Part shown: positions 53,348-62,115 of the stretch, one piece after another
Position numbering within the stretch: position 1 is the stretch's first letter
Layout: each line of letters opens with the position of its first letter
Assembly: GCA_963835295.1 (NCBI GenBank)
Contig: CAWIEX010000014.1
Coordinates: forward strand, 1,054,001 to 1,118,000
DNA: 64,000 nt
Source of the DNA: JAOPZW01 sp963835295
GTDB taxonomy: Bacteria; Actinomycetota; Thermoleophilia; Solirubrobacterales; Solirubrobacteraceae
Direction of reading: 5' to 3'
The notes under the pieces: model-generated
Database searches by the model: none
The model's input: the letters and a program-made list of their open reading frames with translations, nothing else
Told to the model about the DNA's origin: nothing
Made by a program: the position numbers and the translations under genes

Positions 53348-55507
53348 ATGACCCCGAACGCCGCCAGCCTTCGCTCCGCGCCGCGCCAGGCGGCGCGGCG
53401 CGCGCCGCGCCAGCGCGCAGCACTCGGCGCGGGCCTCGTCGCGCGCGCCCGTCTCGTGCGGCGCCTCACGGAGGTCCACGACACAGCCCTGGCCCTCCTG
53501 GTGGCGCCGGCGGGCTACGGCAAGACGACCACGCTCGTGGAGTGGGCACAGCACGACGAGCGCCCCTTCGCATGGGTCGCCCTGCATCGCGCGGATGACG
53601 ACGCCGAGCGCCTTCGCGCTTTGGTGGCGCGCACCACCGAGCCGCTGGCCAGCCGCGGCCGCGAGTTCGTCCTCGTGCTCGACGATGTCCAGGTCCTGCG
53701 CTCTCGCGGGGCGATCGACGTCCTCACGGCGCTCGTCGAGGATCCGCCCGTGGGCGCGCAGCTCGTGCTGGCCTCACGGTGCGAGCCGCCACTGCCCCTC
53801 GGGCGCCTGCGAGCACATCGCGAGGTGCTCGAGCTGACGTCGCGCGACTTCGTCATGACCCGGGGCGAGGCGGCCGCGCTGCTCGAGCTCGCCGGAGCCG
53901 ATCTGGTCGCCGGGGATGTCGACACACTGGTACGCCGCACCGAAGGGTGGCCTGCCGGGCTCTATCTCGCGGCGGTGTCCCTGCGCGATCAGCCGGACAC
54001 GGCCGCCGCGATCGCGCGCTTCGGCGGGGACGATCGCGTCGTCTCGGACTATCTGACCGACTCGCTCCTGTCCGCGCTCACCGCCGAGGAGGTCACCTTC
54101 CTGCAGCGCACGTCGGTGCTCGACCGCCTCTCGGGACCGCTGTGCGATGCCGTGCTGCGAGAGTCGGGCTCGGCCGAGCGGCTGCGAGGCCTCGGGCGGG
54201 CCAACGCCCTGGTCGTCCCCCTGGACCGCACCGACGAGTGGTACCGCTACCACGGGCTCCTGGCTCAGATGCTGCGGGCGCAGCTGCGCCGGCGCGAGCC
54301 TGCGCTCGTAGGCGAGCTCCACCGGCGCGCGAGTCAATGGCACGCCGACCATGGCGACGTCGATGCGGGGATCCGCCATGCCACGGCCGCCGGAGACGTT
54401 CGGCTCGCCGGCGATCTGCTGTGGGCCAACGCCTTCCGCTACATCCCCCAGGGCCACAACACGACGGTCCGCCGCTGGCTCGCTCACTTCACCGACGAGC
54501 AGGTGGCCGGCTACGCGCCGCTCGCGCTCGTGGCCGCCAACGCCCATCTGGCCGACGGCGGCCGCGATCACGCCGAGCATTGGACCGCCGCCGCCGTACG
54601 TGCGCTCGACGGCGTGCCGGCTCGCCGCCGCCCGCCGGCAATCGAGGCCGGCGTCGCGGCGATGCGTGCCGCGATCGCCCGCGACGGCGTGCAACGGATG
54701 CGCGACGATGCCGCACGCGCCTACGCACTCGATGCCGAGGCCAGCCCTGCGCGATCGATGGACCGGCTGCTCGAAGGCACGGCGTGCCATCTGCTCGGCG
54801 CCCGCGAGCGCGCCCACGAGCTGTTGGAGGAGGGATCACGACGCGGCGTGGTCGGCGCCCCGAGTGTCAACGCGCTGTGCCTCGCCCAGCTCGCCCTGCT
54901 GGCGCTCGACCGCGACGACTGGTCCCTGGCCACCGAGCTGGCGGCCCGGGCGCGCTCGCAGATCGGGCGCTTTCGGCTGGCGGGGTACCCCACGATGAGC
55001 CTGGTGCTCGCCGTCGCCGCACTGACCGAGGCCCAGCGAGGGCGTGTGCAGCTGGCCACGGAGGACTGCGCCGAGGCGAGGAGGCTGTTGGAGACGATGG
55101 ACGCCTTCGTCCCGTGGTACGTGGCCGAGGTGAGAATCGTGCTCGCGCGCGCGGCCCTGCGGCTCAGCGACGTGGCCGGAGCCCGCGCCCTCGTCGAAGG
55201 GGCCGCGCCAGCCGTGCGGGCGACCCCCGATGCGCCGGTCCTGGCCGCCTGGCACGAGGACGCGTGCACGCAGGTGGACGCATACGCGACCTCCGCGATG
55301 CTGACGCCGGCGACACTCACCACCGCCGAGCTGCGGATCCTCGCGCTCCTGCCCACCCACCTCTCCTTCCGCGAGATGGGATCTCGACTCTACGTCTCTC
55401 CGAACACCGTCAAGACGCAGGCTCAGGCGGTCTACCGCAAGCTCGACGCCTCCTCGCGATCGGAGGCCGTCGCCCGTGCGCACGAGCTGGGGTTCCTCGA
55501 GCCCTAG
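53348..55507 (+). CDS. LAL-type (MalT-like) LuxR transcriptional regulator C
   Basis: 719-residue regulator, shorter and more divergent than A and B. Walker A is LLVAPAGYGKTTTLVEWA (about residues 50-66), Walker B FVLVLDDVQVL, followed by the TPR-like region with GWPAGLYLAAVSLRDQ and WYRYHGLLAQMLRAQLRR. The C-terminal HTH is LTTAELRILALLPTHLSFREMG, then SPNTVKTQAQAVYRKLDAS. ATG 53348 was chosen at the start of the protein-like region; 53246 would add a low-quality stretch. It follows the broken kinase. Inducer unknown. Confidence 0.87.
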   Translation: MTPNAASLRSAPRQAARRAPRQRAALGAGLVARARLVRRLTEVHDTALALLVAPAGYGKTTTLVEWAQHDERPFAWVALHRADDDAERLRALVARTTEPLASRGREFVLVLDDVQVLRSRGAIDVLTALVEDPPVGAQLVLASRCEPPLPLGRLRAHREVLELTSRDFVMTRGEAAALLELAGADLVAGDVDTLVRRTEGWPAGLYLAAVSLRDQPDTAAAIARFGGDDRVVSDYLTDSLLSALTAEEVTFLQRTSVLDRLSGPLCDAVLRESGSAERLRGLGRANALVVPLDRTDEWYRYHGLLAQMLRAQLRRREPALVGELHRRASQWHADHGDVDAGIRHATAAGDVRLAGDLLWANAFRYIPQGHNTTVRRWLAHFTDEQVAGYAPLALVAANAHLADGGRDHAEHWTAAAVRALDGVPARRRPPAIEAGVAAMRAAIARDGVQRMRDDAARAYALDAEASPARSMDRLLEGTACHLLGARERAHELLEEGSRRGVVGAPSVNALCLAQLALLALDRDDWSLATELAARARSQIGRFRLAGYPTMSLVLAVAALTEAQRGRVQLATEDCAEARRLLETMDAFVPWYVAEVRIVLARAALRLSDVAGARALVEGAAPAVRATPDAPVLAAWHEDACTQVDAYATSAMLTPATLTTAELRILALLPTHLSFREMGSRLYVSPNTVKTQAQAVYRKLDASSRSEAVARAHELGFLEP

Positions 55508-55522
55508 GCGGCTCGGCGAGCT

Positions 55523-55945
55523 CTAGGCTGCTCGGGCGCAGCCGACGGCGACGTGCCGGCGCGCCCACGCGTAGGGCGGATCGCCCGCGACCCACGGCCG
55601 AGCGATGTGATCGTCCAGGTCCGCCAGCTTGACGACGCGCGCCAGCCGGCCGGCGGCGCCGCGGGCGTACGCAATCCGCAGGATGTACAGCTCGTAGGAC
55701 TCGCCGGCCCGGCGCGTGAGCAGGTCCAGCGCGGCGAGCTCCAAGGGCGTCAGGCCCTGGCCGCAGAGCTCGCTCGTCGTCATCGGCGAGTGCTCGAGCA
55801 CGTCGTGCAGCCAGGCGAGCGGCTGCGCCTCCGCCGGGACTGCGGCCACCACCCGGGCGAGGTGCTCGACGATCAAGATGCCGCGGCGATCGCGCTGGCG
55901 GACATGGCTGTAGTGCGCGACGCTCCGCGCGGTCGCCTGGTCCAT
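55523..55945 (-). CDS. HD-domain phosphohydrolase-like protein
   Basis: 140-residue protein with an HD-type metal site: His in LIVEHLARVV (near 27), HD in WLHDVLEHSPM (near 46) and a late Asp in VVKLADLDDHIARPW. The intervening helices (LTPLELAALDLLTRR) match small HD phosphohydrolases such as YfbR or GTP-pyrophosphokinase relatives, but the substrate cannot be assigned. ATG 55945 begins MDQATARSVAHYSHV. Converges on LAL gene C with a 15-base gap. Confidence 0.78.
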   Translation of the reverse strand: MDQATARSVAHYSHVRQRDRRGILIVEHLARVVAAVPAEAQPLAWLHDVLEHSPMTTSELCGQGLTPLELAALDLLTRRAGESYELYILRIAYARGAAGRLARVVKLADLDDHIARPWVAGDPPYAWARRHVAVGCARAA

Positions 55946-55971
55946 GGCTCGCCTAGGGGTCCATGGCTCGA

Positions 55972-56226
55972 TTACGCGGGGCCGTGGCGGCGGCGGATGG
56001 GCTCGAAGGACTCGTCGCCGACGCCGTCGAGCGTCGCCGCGCGGTCCGTGGGCTGCGGCGGGCGAGCGACGAAGTAGATGATCACGCCCAGCACCGGGAG
56101 GATCAGCACCACGAGCGCCCACAGCACCTTGCGGCCCGTCGACAGGTCGTGTCGGCGAAAGAGGTCGACCAGGGTCAGCAGCCAGATCAGGAGCAGCGGG
56201 ATGGCAATGAGGACGGCAAGCAACAT
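55972..56226 (-). CDS. PLDc_N-domain small membrane protein
   Basis: 84-residue protein with two helices, MLLAVLIAIPLLLIWLLTLV and KVLWALVVLILPVLGVIIYF, joined by DLFRRHDLSTGR. This is the cardiolipin-synthase N-terminal (PLDc_N) pattern, which ends LGxxxYFVARPP. It stands alone without a PLD catalytic domain, as is common in actinomycetes. ATG 56226 follows a -10 by 9 bases; the frame to 56505 runs through the operator and the response regulator. The stop is 27 bases before the HD gene, so the two may form one transcript. Confidence 0.85.
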   Translation of the reverse strand: MLLAVLIAIPLLLIWLLTLVDLFRRHDLSTGRKVLWALVVLILPVLGVIIYFVARPPQPTDRAATLDGVGDESFEPIRRRHGPA

Positions 56227-56235
56227 GCGTGCTCG

Positions 56236-56281
56236 ATTGTGGGCCCCGGGGCGTGCGCGCGGCATCGCCCGAACCGGGTGA
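56236..56281 (-). promoter_or_regulatory. Recurring operator and -10 for the PLDc_N gene
   Basis: Operator TCGCCC-gaacc-GGGTGA at 56265-56281, 23-base spacer, CACAAT at 56236-56241, 9 bases to ATG 56226. Leaderless predicted. Confidence 0.6.
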
Positions 56282-56296
56282 AATGCCTGGGCGACG

Positions 56297-56977
56297 TCAG
56301 CCGGCGTCCAGCGGCACCAGACCCTCGCGCACGGCCCACAGGGCGGCTTGGGTGCGTGATGCGAGGCCCAGCTTGCGCAGGATGTTGGAGACGTGCGTCC
56401 GGGCCGTCCGTTCGCTGATGCCGAGCTGGAGCGCGATCTCCTTGTTCGCCGCGCCCGCCCCCACCAGCCGCAGAACCTCGACCTCGCGCGCAGTGAGATC
56501 CGCATTGGCCTCGCGACGCGAAGCCGGGCCGAGCGACGAGAGCAGTTGCCGGGCCACCGCGGGGTCGAGCTGCAGGTCGCCGCGATCCGCGGCGCGCACG
56601 GCCGCCGCGACCTCGTCGGTATCGGCGTCCTTGAGGACGTATCCCGACGCTCCGGCCTCCAGGGCGCCGTGGACCAGCTCGTCGTCGGCGTAGGAGGTCA
56701 GGACGACCACCGCGACGTCGTCGTAGCGGGCGCGGATCAGGCGGGTCGACTCGATGCCGTTCAGGGGACGCATCTGCATGTCCATGACGACCACATCGGG
56801 CCGCCGCCCTTGGGCCTCGAGCCTCTCCAGCAGGTCGAGCGCTTGCGTCCCGCCGTCGGCCGCCCCGACGACCTCGAGGTCGGGCTCGCTCTCGAAGAAG
56901 GCCTGCAGCCCACGCCGCACGACCGCGTGATCGTCCACGACGAAGACCTTGATCGGGTGTCGGGACTCAGGCGCCAT
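56297..56977 (-). CDS. NarL/LuxR-type response regulator
   Basis: 226-residue regulator. Acidic pair in VFVVDDHAVVRRG, phospho-acceptor Asp66 in VVVMDMQMRPLNG, Thr/Lys switch in VVLTSYADD and GYVLKDADTDE, and a C-terminal HTH LTAREVEVLRLVGAGAANKEI, then SERTARTHVSNILRKLGLAS. It is of the canonical NarL/LiaR/DevR form, unlike the VLTKxAxEKH group elsewhere in this window. ATG 56977 lies 11 bases inside the upstream kinase gene, so the pair is translationally coupled and cognate. Confidence 0.93.
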   Translation of the reverse strand: MAPESRHPIKVFVVDDHAVVRRGLQAFFESEPDLEVVGAADGGTQALDLLERLEAQGRRPDVVVMDMQMRPLNGIESTRLIRARYDDVAVVVLTSYADDELVHGALEAGASGYVLKDADTDEVAAAVRAADRGDLQLDPAVARQLLSSLGPASRREANADLTAREVEVLRLVGAGAANKEIALQLGISERTARTHVSNILRKLGLASRTQAALWAVREGLVPLDAG

Positions 56978-58577
56978 CGGGGCGCCCGTCGGCTTCGGCG
57001 GGCGCCTCGATCCGGACGACGGTCCCCCGGCCGGGCCCGCTCGTGATACTCAACCGCGCGCCGATCTCGGCGGCGCGGCTGCGCATCGACTCGAGGCCGA
57101 AGTGGCCGGGATGGTCCGCGTCGGGCTCGAAGCCGAGACCGTCGTCGCAGATCTCGACGATCACGTAACCCGGCCGCTCCTCGACGCTGATGCGCGCCGT
57201 CCTCGCCTGCGCGTGCTTGACGACGTTGCCCAGCGCCTCGCGCCCGATGGCGAAGGCTTGCGCCTCGGTGCGCGGGGTCAGTGGGAGACGACCTTCGGGC
57301 CCATGCACTTCAATCGCGGGCCCCTCGCCCCGGGAGAGCCTCGTTGCATGTCCGAGAAGGGCCGGCACGAGCCCTTCCTCGAGCGGGTCACGGTCCAACT
57401 CGCAGATGAGGTTGCGGATCTCGGTCTGCGCGGCGAGCGTCAGCTCCCCGATCGCCCCGAGGTCTCGCGCCAGCCTGCCGTCGTGGTGCGCGCTCTCCCG
57501 GACCAGTGCCTTCTCGGCCGTGCGGGTGTGCAACAGCGTGGAGAACAGCGTCTGGGAGACGCAGTCGTGCAGGTCGCGCGCGATCCGACGGCGCTCCTGC
57601 ACCGCCTGTTCCCCCTCGCGGCGCTTGGCCCGGGCCAGCTGCCTGGTTGCCCGCTCCCACTCGCTGACCATGGCGGCGAGGAACAGCGTCGTCATCGCCG
57701 TCACGACGATGTAGACCTGTGTGCTCAGGGTCCTGTGGTCGATGGGCTGCGTGAAGAACGGCCCGACCTCGTTGGCGGTGATGGCGATCGCCACGCCGGT
57801 CGCGATCGCGATCGACAGCGTCGCGCCGGGCGTGCCGAACCTCGATGCCGCCCAGATCAGCGCGGGGAAGACCACGTAGGTGACGGGCTCGCTGGTGGAC
57901 ACCGCCAGGGCACCGAGCGTCGCCACGGTGGCGATCAGCAGGACGCCCTCGGCGGTCCGCAGCCGCTGCCATGCACCTCTGGGATCGCTGGCCCATGCCA
58001 GCACCAGGGGCACCACCACCAATGCGCCGGCGACGTCGCCGAGAAGCCACGTCCGCCAGAACGTGGGTGCCTCACCCGCGGTGATGACTCCACCGGCCAG
58101 CATCGACACCATCCCCACGGTCGCGCTGATGGCGGTCGCGACGGCCAGGGCCGCGAACAGCCCACCGACCTGCTCCGCGCGATCCATCGCCGCGTGAGGG
58201 CCGATGAGCCGCCGCAACAGCAGGGCGCCCACGACGACCTCGGCCATGTTGCCCGCCTGCTGACCCAGCAGGCTCCCGACTGGCAGCGGGTGCGATTCGG
58301 CGAGCAGCTGGGCGTTGACCGCGAGCTCGGCGATGAAGACACCCGGCCACCAGCGCACGCCCCAGAGGTAGAGCGTGGCGATGCCCAGGCCGGCGGGTGG
58401 CCAGATGGCGGAGACCGAGGCCGTGTAGCGCAGCGCCTGGCCGATCTTGGCCGAGCCGTAGTAAGCGGCCGCGAGCAGCAGGACGCCGGACAGATACCGG
58501 CCGACGGGCAGGCGCCGGCGCATCCGCCCTCGACCGAGCGTTGACCGAACGGGCGAGAGCTGGGCTGAGGTGCTCAT
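56967..58577 (-). CDS. MASE1-domain sensor histidine kinase (second copy)
   Basis: 536-residue membrane kinase. MASE1 bundle of about eight helices (SGVLLLAAAYYGSAKIGQAL, WPPAGLGIATLYLWGVRWW, FPALIWAASRFGTPG), HisKA_3 His in ARDLHDCVSQTLFSTLL (about residue 350) and HATPase_c with EALGNVVKHAQA, CDDGLGF and GRGTVVRIEAP. It is similar throughout to the kinase at 5449-7011. ATG 58577 was chosen; the frame to 58682 is not protein-like. Coupled to the regulator downstream, and divergent from two further regulators at 58727 and 59479 that may also be partners. Confidence 0.9.
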   Translation of the reverse strand: MSTSAQLSPVRSTLGRGRMRRRLPVGRYLSGVLLLAAAYYGSAKIGQALRYTASVSAIWPPAGLGIATLYLWGVRWWPGVFIAELAVNAQLLAESHPLPVGSLLGQQAGNMAEVVVGALLLRRLIGPHAAMDRAEQVGGLFAALAVATAISATVGMVSMLAGGVITAGEAPTFWRTWLLGDVAGALVVVPLVLAWASDPRGAWQRLRTAEGVLLIATVATLGALAVSTSEPVTYVVFPALIWAASRFGTPGATLSIAIATGVAIAITANEVGPFFTQPIDHRTLSTQVYIVVTAMTTLFLAAMVSEWERATRQLARAKRREGEQAVQERRRIARDLHDCVSQTLFSTLLHTRTAEKALVRESAHHDGRLARDLGAIGELTLAAQTEIRNLICELDRDPLEEGLVPALLGHATRLSRGEGPAIEVHGPEGRLPLTPRTEAQAFAIGREALGNVVKHAQARTARISVEERPGYVIVEICDDGLGFEPDADHPGHFGLESMRSRAAEIGARLSITSGPGRGTVVRIEAPAEADGRPDGA

Positions 58578-58726
58578 GGGCGACCCCCGGGGGCGGGGTG
58601 TTGTCGCTGGACCGACTACGCCCAGACTACGACAAATGACCCGTGCGCTGCCCGCGACGGATGTCTCGCTCGCCTGGATCATCCGTCCGATGCGTGCGGC
58701 CGTCTGACGCAGGATCCTGGCTGTGT

Positions 58727-59407
58727 ATGCCCGTTGCCATCGCCTTGGCCGACGACAGCCTGATCGTCCGGGAGGGCGTCGGGCAGATCCTCGCCACCGA
58801 GCCCGAGATGCGCGTCGTCGCCTCCTGTGGCGACCTGCCCTCGCTGCTGGCCGCGGTCGAGAGCGAGCGCCCCGACGTGGTGGTGACCGACATCCGGATG
58901 CCGCCCACGAGTACCGACGAGGGCATCCGGGTGGCCGCGTTGCTGCGCGAGACCCACCCGGAGATCGGAGTGGTCGTCCTGAGCAACTACGCCGAGCCCG
59001 CCTACGCGCTGGCGCTGCTGGAGTCAGGATCCGAGGGCCGTGCCTATCTGCTCAAGGAGCGCGTCCACGATCGCGCCCAGCTGGTGGCGGCGATCGAGAC
59101 GGTCGCGGCCGGCGGCTCGGTTCTGGACTCCAAGATCGTCGAGCCGCTCGTGGCAGCCAAGCTGCGCGTCGAGCGCTCGCCCCTGGCCGCGCTCACCGGA
59201 CGCGAGCGCGAGGTGCTGGCCGAGATCGCCAAGGGCAAGAGCAACGCGGCCATCGCCGACACGTTGGTCCTGACCAAGCGGGCGGTCGAGAAGCACATCA
59301 ACTCGATCTTCCTCAAGCTCAGCCTCTCCTACACCGAGGACGTCAGCAAGCGCGTCAAGGCGACGCTGCTCTTCCTGGCCGAGGCAGGCGCGCAGCCCTC
59401 CACCTGA
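58727..59407 (+). CDS. NarL/LuxR-type response regulator (tandem copy 1)
   Basis: 226-residue regulator. Acidic pair at residues 9-10 (ALADDSLIVREGV), phospho-acceptor Asp55 in VVVTDIRMPP, Lys in YLLKERVHD, HTH LTGREREVLAEIAKGKSNAAIA, then TKRAVEKHINSIFLKLSL. It is closest to the regulators at 7104 and 59479. The 7104 protein pairs with a MASE1 kinase, and this gene is also divergent from a MASE1 kinase (149-base gap), so the pair-plus-regulator unit looks duplicated. ATG 58727 was chosen at the domain start. Confidence 0.92.
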   Translation: MPVAIALADDSLIVREGVGQILATEPEMRVVASCGDLPSLLAAVESERPDVVVTDIRMPPTSTDEGIRVAALLRETHPEIGVVVLSNYAEPAYALALLESGSEGRAYLLKERVHDRAQLVAAIETVAAGGSVLDSKIVEPLVAAKLRVERSPLAALTGREREVLAEIAKGKSNAAIADTLVLTKRAVEKHINSIFLKLSLSYTEDVSKRVKATLLFLAEAGAQPST

Positions 59408-59419
59408 GTGCCGACACCC

Positions 59420-59439
59420 GGCATGCCCGCAGGCGTGCC
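59420..59439 (+). terminator. Hairpin between tandem response regulators
   Basis: GGCATGCC-cgca-GGCGTGCC, an 8-bp stem with one G-T pair, 12 bases past the first regulator's stop. It could separate the two tandem genes. Confidence 0.45.
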
Positions 59440-59478
59440 TCCTTGCGGCGACGCCCGCGGGCGCACGACGCTGGGACC

Positions 59479-60147
59479 ATGGCGGTCCGCGTCGGTGTGG
59501 CCGACGACAGCTTCCTCATCCGGGAGGCGCTGGCTCGCCTGCTCGGCGACGCCGACGAGATCGACCTCGTCGCCGTGTGCGAGGACGGCGAGGAACTGGC
59601 GGCGGCGATCGACACCTGCCACCCCGAGGTCGTCCTGGTCGACATCCGGATGCCACCGACGATGACCGACGAGGGCATCCGCCTGGCGGCCACGCTGCGG
59701 AGGACCCATCCCGAGGTCGGCGTCGTCGCGATGAGTGCCCACTCCGATCCGGCTTATGCGCTGGCGCTGCTGGAGGACGGCTCGGAGGGCCGCGCGTACC
59801 TCCTCAAGGACCGCCTGCGCAGCCGCGCACAGCTGCTGGCGACGATCGAGACCGTCGCTCGGGGCGGATCGGTCATCGACCCCAAGGTGGTCGAGGCACT
59901 GATCCATGAGCGGTCGCGGCCGGTGGGCTCGCCGCTCGACGCCCTCACGCCTCGCGAGCGCGAGATCCTCGTGGAGATGGCTCGTGGAGCGAGCAACGCA
60001 GCCATCGCAGAGACGCTCGGCCTCACCAAGCGCGCCGTCGAGAAGCACATCAACGCCGTCTTCGCGAAGCTGGACCTGCCGCTCTCCGGCGACATCAGCC
60101 GTCGCGTGCGCGCAGTCCTCCTGTTCCTCGGGCGCACGACCGCGTAG
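59479..60147 (+). CDS. NarL/LuxR-type response regulator (tandem copy 2)
   Basis: 222-residue paralogue of the preceding regulator. Acidic pair in VGVADDSFLIREAL, phospho-acceptor Asp55 in VVLVDIRMPPTMTDEG, Lys in YLLKDRLRS, HTH LTPREREILVEMARGASNAAIA, then TKRAVEKHINAVFAKLDL. ATG 59479 is 71 bases after copy 1's stop. Its stop is 45 bases before the kinase at 60193 on the same strand, so it may instead partner that kinase. Confidence 0.92.
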   Translation: MAVRVGVADDSFLIREALARLLGDADEIDLVAVCEDGEELAAAIDTCHPEVVLVDIRMPPTMTDEGIRLAATLRRTHPEVGVVAMSAHSDPAYALALLEDGSEGRAYLLKDRLRSRAQLLATIETVARGGSVIDPKVVEALIHERSRPVGSPLDALTPREREILVEMARGASNAAIAETLGLTKRAVEKHINAVFAKLDLPLSGDISRRVRAVLLFLGRTTA

Positions 60148-60192
60148 TTCCTACGCTAGACACGGCGTGATGCGGGCAGGTTGGATACCAAC

Positions 60193-62055
60193 ATGCGGCT
60201 CGGCGGCACGCGGGTCAGGTTGTCCCCTGCGAGCGCCGTCGCCCTGCGCCCCACGGGATTCGCGCAGCCGCGAACTCGGCACGCGGGTTCCCGGCCAGCG
60301 GTCCTGCAGACTGCCGTCCTGGGGACAGGGCTCGCCGCCGGGGCCGGCGTCGTCGTCGCGCACAGCCCCTACTTGGGACATCCAGCGGCTCGCGGGGTGC
60401 TCTACGGAGCAGTGATCGCCGCGGTGACGACGGTCGCGTGCGTCGCGCTCCACCGGGGCATCGAGCGCCGGCGGCGGCTGGTCCTGCTCACGTTGGCCCT
60501 GTACTCGGCGACGGCCCTCGACACACTGGCAACGCCCGGCCTCAATGCCCTTGGGCAGATCGCATGGGCGGCGGTGCTCGTGGTCGCCGTCTACCTCCTG
60601 CTGTCCTTCCCGGAGGGCCGGCTCCCCGATCGGATGGCACGCGGGGTCGTCGCCCTCACCGCGCTGGCATCGGTCCTCGTCTGGGGCACCCTCCTCGCCA
60701 CCGCCGAGAGCCTGCCCGAGTTTGTGCCGACGGCGCGTTGCCCGGATGGATGCGCGCGCAACCCGGTGAGGATCCTGGGGGAAGGCGCGACCGTAGGCAA
60801 CACGCTGGCGGTCGCCTCGTGGTCGGTCACCGCCGCGGCGCTCATCGCCGTCGCCGTGGCGCAGACCTTCCGCCTGAGAGCCGCGCCCTCCATCAGTCGG
60901 CGCACGACGAGCCCGATCCTCCTCGCCGTGCTGGCCGTGGCGGGGACGTTCGCCGCCGCAGCCGTCGCTCGCGCGGGCGGCCCCGCCCCGGCGACGCTCG
61001 AGCGGCTGGGCTGGTTGTCGACCGCGACCACCCTGGCGATCCCGTGCGCGTTCCTGGCGGGCATGCTGGGCGCACGGCTCTTCGCTGGCGGGGCGCTCGA
61101 ACGACTCGTGGCCCGGCTCAGCGCCGGCCGTGACCTCGACGCCCGCGTTGTCCTCGCCGAGGCGCTGGGCGACCCGTCGCTCATGGTTGCGTTCTGGCGT
61201 CCGCAACGCAGCGAGTACGTTGATGCGCGCGGCCTTCCGGTGCAGCCGCCCACGGAGGCCAGCGGGAGATCCACCACCATCGTCCGGCAGGACGGCAACC
61301 CGCTGGCGATGATCGTCCACGACGCTGCACTCGACGCCGAGCCAGGGCTCGTCGGCGCGGCGGGCGGCGCGGCTCTGATGATGCTCGAGAACGCGCGCCT
61401 CGAGGCGGATCTGCGAGCGTCTGTCGCCGACCTACGGGCCTCGCGCGCCCGGCTGGCGTCGGCCGCTGACGCCGGGCGGCGCGCGATCGAGCGCGACCTC
61501 CACGACGGTGCGCAGCAGCGGCTTGTCGCGCTGCGGATGAGGCTGGCCGACGCGGAAGCCCACGTGGTGTCGGACGATGAGCTCAGGCGGTCGCTCGGCC
61601 AGCTGGGCGCCGACACCGAGGAGACGATCGACGAGCTGCGCAGCCTCGCCCACGGCGTGTACCCGGCCATGCTCGTCGACCACGGTCTCGACGCCGCGCT
61701 GACCGCGGTTGCAGGCCATTCGCCACTGCCGGTCCGCGTCGAGACCGCTCTGCCACGTCGGTTGGCGCCGGCGATCGAGGCGGCCGTCTACTTCTGCTGC
61801 CTGGAAGCCATCCAGAACGCGGCCAAGCACGCCGGCGCCAGCGCCACGGTGACCGTCAGCGTCGCGGCCCACGGCGGAGGCGTTGCCTTCGAGATACGCG
61901 ATGACGGGGTCGGATTCGACGTCCACGACGTCCACGGCGGCCACGGGCTCACGAACCTCCACGACCGCATCGCGGCCGTTGGCGGTGACGTGCACGTTGC
62001 GTCCGACCATGGCGCAGGGACCACCGTCCGCGGGGACGTGCCGGCAACGGCCTGA
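60193..62055 (+). CDS. Membrane sensor histidine kinase
   Basis: 620-residue kinase. About eight N-terminal helices (AVLGTGLAAGAGVVVAHSP, AAVLVVAVYLLLSFPEGRLP, LLAVLAVAGTFAAAAVARAG), a GAF-like linker (LMVAFWRPQRSEYVDARG), the HisKA_3 His in IERDLHDGAQQRLVALRMRL (about residue 440), DETIDELRSLAHGVYPA-type continuation and HATPase_c with EAIQNAAKHAGAS, IRDDGVGFD and GLTNLHDRIAAVGG. It is intact where its paralogue at 51443-53229 is frameshifted. ATG 60193 was chosen over TTG 60181. The regulator gene 60 bases downstream has its own promoter. Confidence 0.9.
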   Translation: MRLGGTRVRLSPASAVALRPTGFAQPRTRHAGSRPAVLQTAVLGTGLAAGAGVVVAHSPYLGHPAARGVLYGAVIAAVTTVACVALHRGIERRRRLVLLTLALYSATALDTLATPGLNALGQIAWAAVLVVAVYLLLSFPEGRLPDRMARGVVALTALASVLVWGTLLATAESLPEFVPTARCPDGCARNPVRILGEGATVGNTLAVASWSVTAAALIAVAVAQTFRLRAAPSISRRTTSPILLAVLAVAGTFAAAAVARAGGPAPATLERLGWLSTATTLAIPCAFLAGMLGARLFAGGALERLVARLSAGRDLDARVVLAEALGDPSLMVAFWRPQRSEYVDARGLPVQPPTEASGRSTTIVRQDGNPLAMIVHDAALDAEPGLVGAAGGAALMMLENARLEADLRASVADLRASRARLASAADAGRRAIERDLHDGAQQRLVALRMRLADAEAHVVSDDELRRSLGQLGADTEETIDELRSLAHGVYPAMLVDHGLDAALTAVAGHSPLPVRVETALPRRLAPAIEAAVYFCCLEAIQNAAKHAGASATVTVSVAAHGGGVAFEIRDDGVGFDVHDVHGGHGLTNLHDRIAAVGGDVHVASDHGAGTTVRGDVPATA

Positions 62056-62063
62056 CGCGTCCA

Positions 62064-62109
62064 TCACCCGCCGCGGGTGATGAGGGGTCACCCGCCCCGC
62101 GGCCATAGT
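62064..62109 (+). promoter_or_regulatory. Recurring operator and -10 for the atypical response regulator
   Basis: Perfect operator TCACCC-gccgc-GGGTGA at 62064-62080, 23-base spacer, CATAGT at 62104-62109, 6 bases to ATG 62116. An extra TCACCC half-site lies at 62088. Leaderless and possibly autoregulated. Confidence 0.7.
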
Positions 62110-62115
62110 GACGCG

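Noticed and set aside
58679..58695. TCATCC half-site upstream of the response regulator at 58727
   Set aside because: The second arm (ATGCGT) does not match, and the distance to GATCCT is not 22-23 bases.
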